64,000 nucleotides of DNA from Tetragonia tetragonoides (lineage: Eukaryota > Streptophyta > Magnoliopsida > Caryophyllales > Aizoaceae), in NCBI GenBank assembly GCA_038025085.1, contig CM076152.1, positions 37,327,501 through 37,391,500 on the forward strand, in the 5' to 3' direction. The position numbers and the translations under genes were made by a program. Of this stretch, positions 10,980-21,627 are shown in pieces. Every line of letters starts with the position of its first letter. Within the stretch, counting starts at the first letter, position 1. Under the pieces are notes generated by a model. It saw nothing but the letters and a program-made list of their open reading frames with translations, had not been told where the DNA came from and did no database searches.

Positions 10980-12832
10980 TTCATAAAAGTGATTCCTACA
11001 TTTTTAAATAGTGATCCTATTTTACTTTATGTTAGTCTCAAACAAGCTAGACTTGCTTTAGAACATTCTCCAAACATAAACATGTGTCGTCTTTCTGACC
11101 ATAGATGAGAGGAACATGAAAACACCACAACTAAATAATTACCTCATCTAATTTCTTCATATCCTTGTCACGAGAGAAAGGTTAGGAGAATAAGGCAATG
11201 AAACTTGTACCAAAGAACTAGGTTGCACCAATAAGCCTAAAAGGTGCAATATCCCGCATCCAATACTTATAAGATACTGATACTTGTAGTATACTTATTC
11301 GATACTTCGGTATACTTGTTCGATACTTCGATATACTTGATCAATACCTTTTAGACACGTTTATATTTGCTTATCTACAAAACAAATAAACACACTTATG
11401 AAAAGATGTTTCAATGGCTTTCAGTTCACATTGTCTTAGTTATTTTCATCATATCAAGATTTAGTACCTTCCCCTCAAAAAAAAAAAAAAAGATTGAGTA
11501 CCTAAATACATTTTAAAAAGTTCTTTTTTATATATTGCTTATATTATTAACTACTACGCGTATCTGTATTCTATTTTTATGATATGCAGTATTCTGTATC
11601 CGTACTCATACCGTTTTCGCATCCAAATCCGTATCGGTGCAATCTAGAGCAAGAATCGAGGATAATAGAGCCAAATGAATAACAATAAGAAAGGTTACAC
11701 CGGCTTCCATATCATTTTATGTATTTAGGGGACATGGGGGGCATGAATTCCATGTGAGAAAGTCATTGATAGCAATCTAATCTCCCAAAATTTTCATCTT
11801 TTCTGCTTGTTTCTTTACGACAATAATGAAGAACTCTAGTAACCTTCATATGGGGGGCATTGGAAATCAGGAAAGATCAAAGGAAAGAGGGTCAAAATAG
11901 ATAGGCCAGCCATATGATGAGGCTTATTGGGCATTGTGGACAAAAGAATAGACACATGGCCTTTTAGCCTAATCACCCCAATTGCGTGGTGATCCACAAT
12001 CCTTCCTTTACGGCTTTATGTAATTCCCCCATTTCTATACAATTACACCCACACACAACATTCTGCGTACATTTTGGATTTTTGCTTAAACTACGTCTCA
12101 ACCCCTCTTTACCCAAAGCAAGTTGATCCTTTTTCCCATTTTTTGACGGTTTCAAATAAGAATTTGCGTTAGTCCAATTGTCATTCTAAATAATTATGAT
12201 ATTGATATTATATTTATAAACAAATATTTCTTTTAATATTTGGACAATTTTTCTTAAAATTACTATCTTGGTTAGTTCGGTAGTGTAGATGTCTACAAGC
12301 TACAATGGACATTAGTACCATACACCATTGAAATAAGTAATCAATGAGAAGATTTCTCTAAATTTCCTTAGGTTGAAGATAAATCTACACCATCGTGGAT
12401 TATTAGTTATACATTAAATATCTAATTAATAAGCATTTTTACTGTTAAGATCTTGTATGAGTACTAAAAAGACGGATAGTCTAGAAGAGAACAAGAGGGT
12501 GAAGAAAAAGTTACTAAAACTATGAAACCTATATTATGCAAATCATGGTAAAAAACATGTTGGAGATCACATGAAGGTAAAAATGGGAACAGTTCTTGGT
12601 TCCAATTTCACATGACCCATGATTTTGTTTATGTAGTATGATACTTTTATATGTTAAAAGCAAAAGGAGAATGTATCTCAAAAGAGAAAAAAAAAAAAAA
12701 AAAAGAAAAACGAGAATGTCACACGAATGAGTATAAAAATGTGCCATACATCCTTCATCCACTAATGCAATACTTCCCCGCTAAAAAGTTGTGTCCCCTT
12801 AGCTTCCTTTCCTAGCAGAGGATCCCATAACT
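10980..12832. other. Intergenic DNA before the RING gene
   Basis: No supportable gene. It includes the inverted-repeat element at 11219-11646, scattered A/T runs (for example an A-run near 12690-12708), and presumably the promoter of the gene starting at 12833. Confidence 0.5.
11219..11646. mobile_element. Candidate MITE with 15-bp imperfect terminal inverted repeats
   Basis: TAGGTTGCACCAATA (11219-11233) pairs with TATCGGTGCAATCTA (11632-11646), 13 of 15 positions complementary. The interior is packed with degenerate GATACTT / TCGATACTT subterminal repeats on the left and related ATCCGTA repeats on the right. I see no clean target duplication, so the superfamily is open. Confidence 0.45.
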
Positions 12833-13675
12833 ATGAGTGACCAAAACACTACTGAAATCGAATCCATCATCATGGCTACCCTCACAACCCTCTCCTCCTC
12901 CCAACTCTCCACCCTTAGCCTCTCTCTCTCCACCACCTTCCACCGCCATCGCCACCGCCTCTCGTCTCTCCTCTCCTCCCCTGTACTCTTCACCCACACC
13001 CTCAACCACCTCTACTCCCTTTCTCTCCCTCAAAAATCCCTCCTCATTGCTCGCCACCTCCTCTCCATCCTCCACCTCCTTACCCCTTTCTTCCCCTCCC
13101 TATCCACCACCACATCACTCACCTCCTACAGGCTCCGCGACCTCGACTCCGTTCTCCTACTTTTATTCTTCTGTGAAGTCCGCCAACACAGTCCCAAAGT
13201 GTTGGACACGTCCCCAGCACTTTGGCACGTGATCTTAAAGAATTACTGCTCCGATACCATGTTAAATTTGTCAGGGCTAACCCCAACGTCAACAGAAGTA
13301 CTGAGTACTTTTGTCGACATTGTGGTCAAGTGCAGGAGACTGGTCAGCACTAAGGGGTGCGAGGGCGAGGGCGAGGGCGGGAGGGAGGTACCGGCATCGG
13401 TCGCAGCCGTCGTCGCGTTGCCGTCGGTGGAGGTAAAGAGCGGTGGTGGGGTGGAGTGTGTGATTTGTAAAGAAGAGATGAGAGAAGGGAGGGACGTGTG
13501 TGAGCTGCCTTGTCATCACTTGTTCCACTGGATTTGTGTCCTTCCTTGGCTTCGAAAGAGGAACACGTGTCCTTGCTGTAGGTTCCGGCTACCGACCGAT
13601 GACGTGTACAGTGAGATCCAACGGCTGTGGGAAGTCATAGTCAAGGCTAGTCGCACTACAACAAAAATAGAATAG
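12833..13675 (+). CDS. SGR9: RING-H2 E3 ubiquitin ligase, SGR9-like
   Basis: A single-exon 280-residue protein. The N-terminal Leu/Ser-rich helical part (about 10-120, with SLPQKSLLIARHLLSILHLL) and the block VAALPSVEV-type/CVICKEEMREGRDVCELPC match the SGR9 family, amyloplast-associated RING ligases that act in gravitropism in Arabidopsis. The RING is C209-x2-C212-x14-C227-x-H229-x2-H232-x2-C235-x10-C246-x2-C249, all eight ligands present. A CACTA-like element is inserted in codon 274. The last six residues (TTTKIE) and the stop are therefore transposon sequence. Beyond the element, the old frame would have run about eleven codons to a TGA at about 14891. The RING is untouched, so the protein may still work, but its 3' UTR is changed. 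A GC-rich, repetitive coding sequence makes long antisense frames that are not genes. Confidence 0.88.
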   Translation: MSDQNTTEIESIIMATLTTLSSSQLSTLSLSLSTTFHRHRHRLSSLLSSPVLFTHTLNHLYSLSLPQKSLLIARHLLSILHLLTPFFPSLSTTTSLTSYRLRDLDSVLLLLFFCEVRQHSPKVLDTSPALWHVILKNYCSDTMLNLSGLTPTSTEVLSTFVDIVVKCRRLVSTKGCEGEGEGGREVPASVAAVVALPSVEVKSGGGVECVICKEEMREGRDVCELPCHHLFHWICVLPWLRKRNTCPCCRFRLPTDDVYSEIQRLWEVIVKASRTTTKIE

Positions 13676-14094
13676 GCAACACATAAAATGCCAACAATGT
13701 TTCAACTATTACCTTTGGTTATCTAAGACGACGATTTTCTTGCGTTGCATGATTTGTTTGCAACGCTATAAAAACTGTTGCTTTACACAGAATAAGGCAA
13801 CAATTACAACAACTGTTGTCCATTTCTTGCATAAGGCAACAATTATTGAAAACGTTGCATCTAATGACAACAGTATATTTATTGTTGCCTTATAACACAA
13901 CACTTATTGTTTTGTTGCTTGTTTAGGCAACGGTTTGAACAATATAGGACATTTTAAAATATTACCTCTATATACATTATTATCTTTAGCTAGTAAAGTG
14001 ATGTATGCCAAAATAAATTCTTATAACCTTTTATCCCAACTTATTATACATGGCATGATAACACTTTTAAGTATAATGAATTTTACATCACCCC

Positions 14095-14139
<45 letters not shown>
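14095..14139. repeat. (TAA)n microsatellite
   Basis: About 15 TAA units within the CACTA-like element. Confidence 0.9.
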
Positions 14140-14141
<2 letters not shown>

Positions 14142-14383
14142 TAAAAAGAAACTCAGTTATACTTATTGCAAAATATGTTAACAAATTAAAATAAAATGCT
14201 CGGTTATATTTGTTGCAAAATATGATAACAAATTAAAAAAAACTTGAGGAAAAAGTGAACTATTGAAGGTAATAAGATTCTACCCAGAATAAAAAGAAGA
14301 AAAAAAAGATAAAGGAATTGAAATTCGTAACTTAAAAATATGTACTAAATAAACTAATAACAAAAACTTAACAAAACAAAAGT

Positions 14384-14470
14384 TAGCTTGTTGGTTGAGG
14401 AGTCCTTTCATGAAGGTAGTTACACTTGGTTGCAGGTTCGAATCCCATCAGCGTCACATGGACATTACAT
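14384..14470 (+). mobile_element. SINE-like head inside the CACTA element
   Basis: TGGTTGAGGAG at 14392-14402 fits the pol III A-box consensus and GGTTCGAATCC at 14435-14445 fits the B-box, with typical spacing. No cloverleaf forms. It is probably a SINE fragment that the element picked up or that inserted into it. The ends are not resolved. Confidence 0.4.
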
Positions 14471-14872
14471 TGAGAGGTATTAATTGTGTATACTAGTAAA
14501 GGTTATTGGAAGAGGAAGGACGGGTTGATTGGTATACGCATATTTGTTTTCTCCCTTTGTTTCATTATTTTTTGCCTACATTGCAACGATTATATGTTGT
14601 TGCCTTCTAATTGTGAAGGTAACAATTTTACAATTGTTGCTAAAAGTGGCAATGGTAGCAGATTGTTGCCTTTGTAAAACCGTTGCCTAAGGTACATTTT
14701 AGGTTTATCTTTAGAAACCGTTGCCTATGATGCAAGAACTGTTGCCTTAGGAAAAGGCAACGGAGGCAAATGCAACGCTCTAGATCTGTTGCCTTAGACT
14801 CAAGGTAACAGTTTTTTAATATTAGATAACAATTTTTGATTGTTATCTTTCGTAATTTTTGTTGTAGTGTCG

Positions 14873-16327
14873 TCAAGAGTACTTCTGTGGTGATCAATGT
14901 ATGTGATTAATAATCCATCAAGATATATACAAAGATTTTGTTAATCATATGTGGTGCGGGTCCAATATATATGTCTCCATCTTCAACCCCATGTCATTTA
15001 TTATGGGTGAAGAAATTGCGTTGCACAGCTGCAATTTACATAATCTGGGGCTCTGAGCCACCCAAACATCGGTGGACAAAATTGATCGACACTAAAGGAT
15101 GGGTGACGGGAACTAGCTAAGGATAAGGTTACATACATCTAAAGCTTGCCAGATCTTGCTCTCGGGATACTTAATGACTGGGTGGTGGTAGTGGTAGTTG
15201 TAGAAAATTCTCTTAGGTACCGAAAGGAATTGAGCTCTGGGGAATTAATTAAAGTGACAATTACTTATTCAAAAGTATGTGTACAAAAGTGTTCATTGTG
15301 AGAAAAGGGAAAAAAAAATGATTTAATAATGCAAATTTGCTAGATTTTGTTTTGGAAAGAGCTGAATCATTTCTCTTAGGTATATATGCTTTTAGAAAAG
15401 CGAATAGAGTTCACTAACTTCACTTTCAAAGGCTTACGAAAACCGCAATGAATCCAATGTTCCCATGTTTCTACTGCTACCTTACTTTCGCATGATCGTA
15501 AAAGTCATAGAGTAATTGACAATTAACAGCAACAAGAATTACGCTTGACAGGGAGCAAGCTGTTCTTTTAAGTTCTAGGATAGAAAAATATATACTGGCT
15601 ATTTACAATCAACAACATGCATTTTTAAATGAACAGAGAATAATATAGACGGCACAAAACCATGATACAAATAGCTTTTTGTTCATGTCAACTGAATGAC
15701 CTCGATCGCCATTCACTTCCACCCTCTTTTTTGACTAGCAAAAAAAATTGAATGTCCTCTACATGTCAGAGGAAGTAAGTGAAGGAATGCCCATTGTGAT
15801 CGATTATTCACATGCTGTAGCACCATGTAAAGACTTGGATCACTCGTCTATCGAAAGAAAAAGGTTCCAATTTATACCTTCAAGGCTTCAAACAAATAAA
15901 TCATATTTAGTTGGGTGGGGCGGAGGGGGGGGGGGGGGGGGGTTATCCAAGCATTGACGATGAAGAGAACAAAGTCGTCATCATGAAGTTGATCACATTG
16001 CAAAGATCGGTCAATTCAATCTGGTATGATAACTCATGTATTTATTGATTTTTTCTGATTCCTTGGCATGGACAAGAGTAATCAACCAATTATGCAGTGT
16101 TTCATGGAAGGAAGCACTCAATAATGATTGGTTCATGATGAAACCTACACATTACGAGCGTTTGCCCAGAAGCACACATGTTACAAAGTTCTAAGCATTT
16201 GGCAAAGCCAGAAGGTGAAGCTGCATCATGTAAAATCTGTACCAGTGGTTAGAGCCAGAAAGCTTCCCAGTGTTCAGAACCAAGGGCTGCTGCTCTCTGA
16301 TAACGTGCCAGTGATTTATCTCCAGCG
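14873..16327. other. Intergenic DNA between the SGR9-like gene and P5CR
   Basis: No supportable gene. It begins with the displaced end of the SGR9-like frame (14873-14893) and its former 3' flank. A run of 18 G lies at 15925-15942. The last couple of hundred bases before 16328 are presumably the P5CR 3' UTR (minus strand). Confidence 0.5.
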
Positions 16328-19300
16328 TTAGTTTTCTGACAGTTCTCGGCCACGCTTTGCTGCTGCCACCACAGCATTCATCAAGGTTCCACGGTATCCA
16401 CACTTCTCCAACTCATGAATGCCAGCTATGGTTGTGCCTCCAGGTGATGCAACATCATCTTTGAGCTGTCCAGGATGCTTCCCACTTTTAACAGCCATGG
16501 TTGCTGCTCCAAGAACCTGCACACAGCACACAACCACCATGGAATTCAAGTTTCATAACCTCTCAGAACAAAATCAGTGAAAGAGCAGGAATTAGGCAAC
16601 TTGTTGCCATCTTTTGACTTTCTTTTCGCCTTGTCTATTTAAAGTTATACCCTATAACGGCTACTAAGGGTTCTGGTAATTAATAAAACGAAAAGTGACG
16701 TTTGAAGCATTAGTCAGTAAAATGCTTGAGCAGAAGCGAGATAGAATGTCCAACTATACACGTGTCAAGATCCGAGCACAGCAGGAAAAAGTGACAAACT
16801 TACAGTTTGTGAAGCTAAACCCAAGGCAAGATCTCGGGGTAAGCCGGCAGCAACTCCTCCATCAGCCAAGGCTTCTATAGCCAAAAATATATAAGCTGGT
16901 CCACTGCCACTGCACATCTCAAGGGCAACAAAGTTCAATTAGCAGAGACTTCCAAGAACAAAACTCTCATCTGTCACATGTATATAAACACTAGCCTTCT
17001 AGCAAGATATAAACTATATCATCCTTACAACTATGATCCATGAACCATGGGACAAACGTATGCAATACAGTTTAACAATTCAACATACCTAAGACCAGTA
17101 ATGGCATCAAACAACTTTTCATTAGCTCTCCAGACCTTGCCAATTGCTCCAAATAATTTTTCTATAAGGTCGCCATCATCTTCAGTTGCTGCTGCTCCCA
17201 AACTTAAGACTGAAAAATCGAAAATGTTGCAAACAAGTGAACAGGTGCAACTTTAGGGGGATACTGTACAACTCGAAACAATAGCAATCATAAAACAGAG
17301 AGACACCCTTATGGTTATGGAGCAGACAAAAATTTCAGAGAAAAAAAGCGAAAGGAAAGGATCTTTAAATTGCACACACATGTAATATATCTGAAAATGA
17401 ATCAGAGATAACAATTAAAAACAGACAGAGTCTTCTTATTTGCCTTTGGTGGTGCAAAAAATTGAATAACGATGGATGTCTTGCTCTCAAACATCTTTCT
17501 ATAATGATCCAGCAGTTAAGCAATTGGCAGCAGATTTTTGTGTTTGAATGTGCCAAGAACTCAATGCCATGGAGATTCTAAAGTCTTTCTAAAGAAAGGG
17601 CTGGATGTAATATGTGTACTTTTTTGGGTGCTTTACTTGTCTTTTTACAGGATATAACGGTGTACAGTGTTCTGTCATTGATGTGTGGCAAATTGGCAAT
17701 TAGCCTTTCTTTTACAGTTAACAAAAGAGAAGAAAAGAAATACCTTCCTATAACTTCTCACTGTGATTATCCACAGAATATAAAAGGCTAGTATTAGATA
17801 GTGACCATCTGTGGTCAATATGCTGCATTCAGGAACTTGGGAGGGGACCCCATTTACTGATTAGTAATTCAAATATTCGCTCATGTTCATTAATGAATCA
17901 AATAGTTTGAAGATTAAACCATGCATAAGAAGCACAGAAACTTTAAACAAATTACTCTGCTTTGTTTCATTTGTATGCCAAATTGGCAAACACACATTTC
18001 ACAATGATGCTGTTTTTATAATTTCCTTCTCAATTTAACACAATTAATAACAAAGCCAACTTTATTTAAAAATGGTATAGTGATCTAGCTTAGAAACAGC
18101 CAAGCAGGTGAATATGACACCAGTATCACAGTTCCATTGACCAAAAGCTTCAAGAGTATATCAGGAGCTCTCTGATCCTACGAAGTCTAAACACCTACAC
18201 AATATACCCAGACACTCAATGTATGATCCTTCATATCTATAATATTCTGTGCTCTGACTAAGCCATCTTAGAAGTAATCATGAATATGAAGACAGTAGCA
18301 GAATCTATAAAAATAGAAGAAGGCATCAAACCTGATGCTGCTTGCCCAACGGCAGCAGGAGTATTAGGCATTACCCTAATGAAGCGGCTACTCCCGGCCC
18401 ATTCCTACAAAAGAGGCAGAGAGGAAAACTGATAAGCAAGAGTCAACACTCAACAGTCTTGACCACGCTAACTAAACCACGCTAACTATCGTGCATAAAC
18501 GAGAACCAATATATACTGAAAAGCACTGCCAACAGAAGAAAGCTCTGTCAATCAATGAAGAATCTATAATCATCCATATCCTTTAGTCTATGCTAACAGT
18601 CGATCAGAACATATAACACGAAAAAGAGAAATTATATGACTTAATACACTTCAAGGATTGAGATTACCTGTAAGTCCTTTAATTTTGTTCCCGCAACAAC
18701 TGATACCAACAGCTGCTTGTCCGAAAGCTGCGGTCTCAACTGTACCACCACATCTTTTACTGCGTAATACAAATTTATAGGACATAAGAACAGAGTGCAA
18801 ATTACTCTTTTCATTCAATTTGTACAGAAGAAAAACATTATATAATAAGGCATATATAGTCCATTGCCACAGCTCATTTGCACAGTGATATACGCATATT
18901 CAATTAAGCAAGGCTACTACTCCTGAAGTAAAAACACAAATAGCATGAACTAAAAGACCCAAAAATCTACGAACAAATAAAAAGTTAGAGAAACCATTAC
19001 TGATTTGAGGTTTTACTGAGAACACGATCACATCACAGTCTTGAACCACCTGTACAAAGAAACAATTCATCATATTAAAAACAAACAAAACCACAATAAC
19101 AATAACATTAACAAGATTGAAAATTAAATTGAATAATGGATTCTATAAGACAAATTACTAGGTATTAGTTCATCTAATCACACCAAATCCTCAAATTAGC
19201 AAGAACTAAACTTGCAACCTAATTAAAAGATCTAATTTCAATCTAAAAACCTAAGTAATTAACAAGGAAACATTACTAAAAAAAAAGCAAAAAAATGATT

Positions 19301-19532
19301 AAAAAGGAGCAATAATGATGAGAAGTGGAAATCAGACCTGGTGATTGTGATCGAAGACGGTAACACCAAAAGACTCGAAAGCCTTACGACGAGCGCCAAG
19401 ATGAGCAGTACGAATACGAGAAGCAGGCAAAACGCCAGAGTTAACAACTCCTCTTGCAATACTTTCCGCCATTTTTCCAGCTCCGATGAACCCTACCTTG
19501 AATGTGTCGCTTGGAATTGGTACCGTCGCCAT
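16328..19532 (-). CDS. P5CR: Pyrroline-5-carboxylate reductase
   Basis: Seven exons (19532-19338, 19049-19001, 18759-18668, 18404-18332, 17209-17089, 16909-16804, 16516-16328) join with GT-AG introns and consistent phase into 274 residues, close to the usual plant length of about 276. The enzyme reduces P5C to proline with NAD(P)H, the last step of proline synthesis. The Rossmann loop [12 protein letters not shown] is at 13-24. The family block SGSGPAYIF begins at residue 177 and is followed by [11 protein letters not shown], and [15 protein letters not shown] lies near the C-terminus. The start [22 protein letters not shown] matches plant homologues, and no transit peptide is seen. All expected parts are intact. 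Confidence 0.96.
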
Positions 19533-20583
19533 TTTTCCTCCCTCAGGTGTTTTCTGGTTTTCTCTCTCTCTGATAGGTAGTGGGGTTCAACAGTGGTTCT
19601 GGTTTTGACTGAGGTGGGATGAGACGTGATTTGTCACGGGCGGAATCACAGTTCTACCCGAAAAGATTTAGTAGTATTTATTGGGCTACCAAGTTTTGCC
19701 ACGGGGACTAAAGATGCCCCTTAGTTTGTAGTTTTGTACTAGTTATTTAGGTCATCAAATTTGTAGTCTTTTTTTTTTTTTGAGAAAAATCAAATTTGTA
19801 CTCTTGTGGAGTCACTAATCATTAATACCTTTTTTTCGCGTCAAAAAGAGGATAAAAGTGAATGACGAGCGATATATTCCCGCTACGTCATGTTCGGACC
19901 AATGCATCTTTGTTGGTCACTAATTACTAGTACTAGTTTAACTCAGAAAGATCCCCTTTGAGAACTTATTAATATGGGTTATGCCGACTTTAAGAAACAT
20001 GTGGGGTTAGCGCATAGGTCCCATAGCTTTTTGATTTTCCTGAGATCGTGAGTTCTAGCCTTTCTTACCCTAAATTCTTCAATTTCTCATATCTGGTGTC
20101 TCGTTTCTCGTTTATCTCACATCTCACACGTCACACGTCACACGTCACATCTCATTTCTTATATCTCATATCATATCTCATATCTCATTCTTATCGAATA
20201 TTTCATAACTCATATTTCATACAATATCTCATATTCATTTCTCATATAGTCATATCTCATATCTCATCTCATTTTTCATATCTCATCTCATTTCTTATTT
20301 CTCATATATTATACGGAGTATCTCACATCTGACATTTCATACATCACCTCTCACCTATCACCTCTCATTTCTAATACTTATTTCTCATATCTCATATCTT
20401 ATATCTTATATAGTATGTCATATTTCATATCTCATATTTTATATCTCATATCTCATATCTCATATCTCATTTCTCCTATCTCATTTCTCATATGAGTTTT
20501 TGTGTAAAAAGAGCAATAAAATATACAAACATTTGTTAACTAGCCATAACATAAAAATAGAAAATAAATTTCTTATTCTCTAA
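19533..20583. other. P5CR upstream region and low-complexity tract
   Basis: The first few hundred bases upstream of the P5CR start hold its 5' UTR and promoter, including a CT-rich stretch near 19560. The rest is the TCTCATAT-type minisatellite described separately. No gene is seen. Confidence 0.5.
20080..20495. repeat. TCTCATAT-type minisatellite
   Basis: About 415 bases of degenerate tandem units built from TCTCATAT / TCTCATTT, including a short perfect run of CACACGT units near 20125-20150. The open frame across it is a by-product of the repeat. Units are too degenerate for one fixed period. Confidence 0.85.
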
Positions 20584-21588
20584 GGGAATTCCAATTGGTG
20601 CCCTCGTGGTTATGACTTTTCCAATTGGTGCCCAGAACTTTTTACCAAATCCAAGCAGTACTCATGTATTTTTGTAAACTCTCAATCCATGCCCTTTTGT
20701 GTGTTTTCCATTAATGATCACCGTTAATAGGTGACGTGGCATCGGTTTTTATGTTATGCGGCTGGTATTCTCCCATTTTGTCCAAAAGTTAATTACTAAA
20801 TTGCCCTTATCTTATGCGTTTGGATCCTTTGTAGTTAAGTGAAATAACTGCAGAATACAATTCTTCTTATGGATGATTGCTACTGGTGCTATCACTAAAT
20901 AAATTGCTGAGATTTCTTTATTTCATTTCTCCCTTTTATTTAAAATTTTCTCACTCTCTCTCCTTGTGCTTCTAGCCCAGCCCCGTCAATGGAGTACTCT
21001 TCCAAAAAAATGAATTAAGGCCATTATATCAGTGCAACAGAACCATAATTATTCCACCCATAATTGTCCAATGATAATCATAATTGATCATATAGTCAAT
21101 TAATCATTTGATAATGATGGTGAGAAAAAACACTCACATGAGACTTGGATGAAAAATCAGACGACAATGGCGATGTAAATTACATAACCCAATTTCCACC
21201 AAAAAATAATAATTACATAACCCAATTTTAGCGGTCGGCGGTGGATTTAATTAGGGCCCGCAACCCATAACCACAACCAATACTGAAATCTCTTGCATTG
21301 TGGTACTACACCACATTTTTCTGTTTGTGGTACGACGCCTAAGGCCCAAACTAAAATCTCCGATCGACGGTGGATTTTGAGAAATTGATTGTGGGTGTCG
21401 TTCAATGTGGCTCCTCTTGCATTTTAATAAGGGCATTATGGGAATTTCATAAAACACTAACGGCAAACGTACGAAAATATCACAGATTGGACGTTTTCAA
21501 AAGTTCAGGGGCACTCTTTAGATTTAAAGCAATGTTTTGGTCACCAATTGAAAAAGCCAAAAGTAGAGGGACACCAATTGGAATTCCC
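20584..21588. mobile_element. MITE-like element with long inverted repeats (possibly MULE-derived)
   Basis: The left end GGGAATTCCAATTGGTG and the reverse complement of the right end are nearly the same for about 50 bases. Both also contain a second TTTTxCAATTGGTGxCCA block. The 9-bp flanks ATTCTCTAA (20575-20583) and CTACTCTAT (21589-21597) agree at six of nine positions, compatible with an old 9-bp target duplication as made by Mutator-like elements. No transposase frame is present. Confidence 0.55.
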
Positions 21589-21627
21589 CTACTCTATTTT
21601 TTTTTTTTAAGGTAAGGAGATAGGCGA

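Larger units (their letters stand above)
13654..14869. mobile_element. Non-autonomous CACTA-like (En/Spm) element
   Basis: Ends are perfect 15-bp inverted repeats CACTACAACAAAAAT (13654-13668) and ATTTTTGTTGTAGTG (14855-14869). The 3-bp target duplication TCG lies at 13651-13653 and 14870-14872. CACTA termini with a 3-bp TSD define the superfamily. Many copies of a subterminal motif (AAGGCAACA / TGTTGCCTT variants) occur in the first 280 and last 280 bases, as expected for transposase-binding repeats. No transposase is encoded. Its interior holds a TAA microsatellite and a SINE-like segment. Confidence 0.9.

Noticed and set aside
12799..13075. Gly/Glu-rich frames on the minus strand
   Set aside because: They are antisense shadows of the Ser/Pro-rich N-terminus of the SGR9-like gene.
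20048..20332. 94-residue frame rich in Ser/His/Tyr
   Set aside because: It is produced by the TCTCATAT minisatellite.
21580..21608. TSD of the nested LINE
   Set aside because: I looked for the sequence before its poly-A tail in the region 48400-48760 and found no convincing match.
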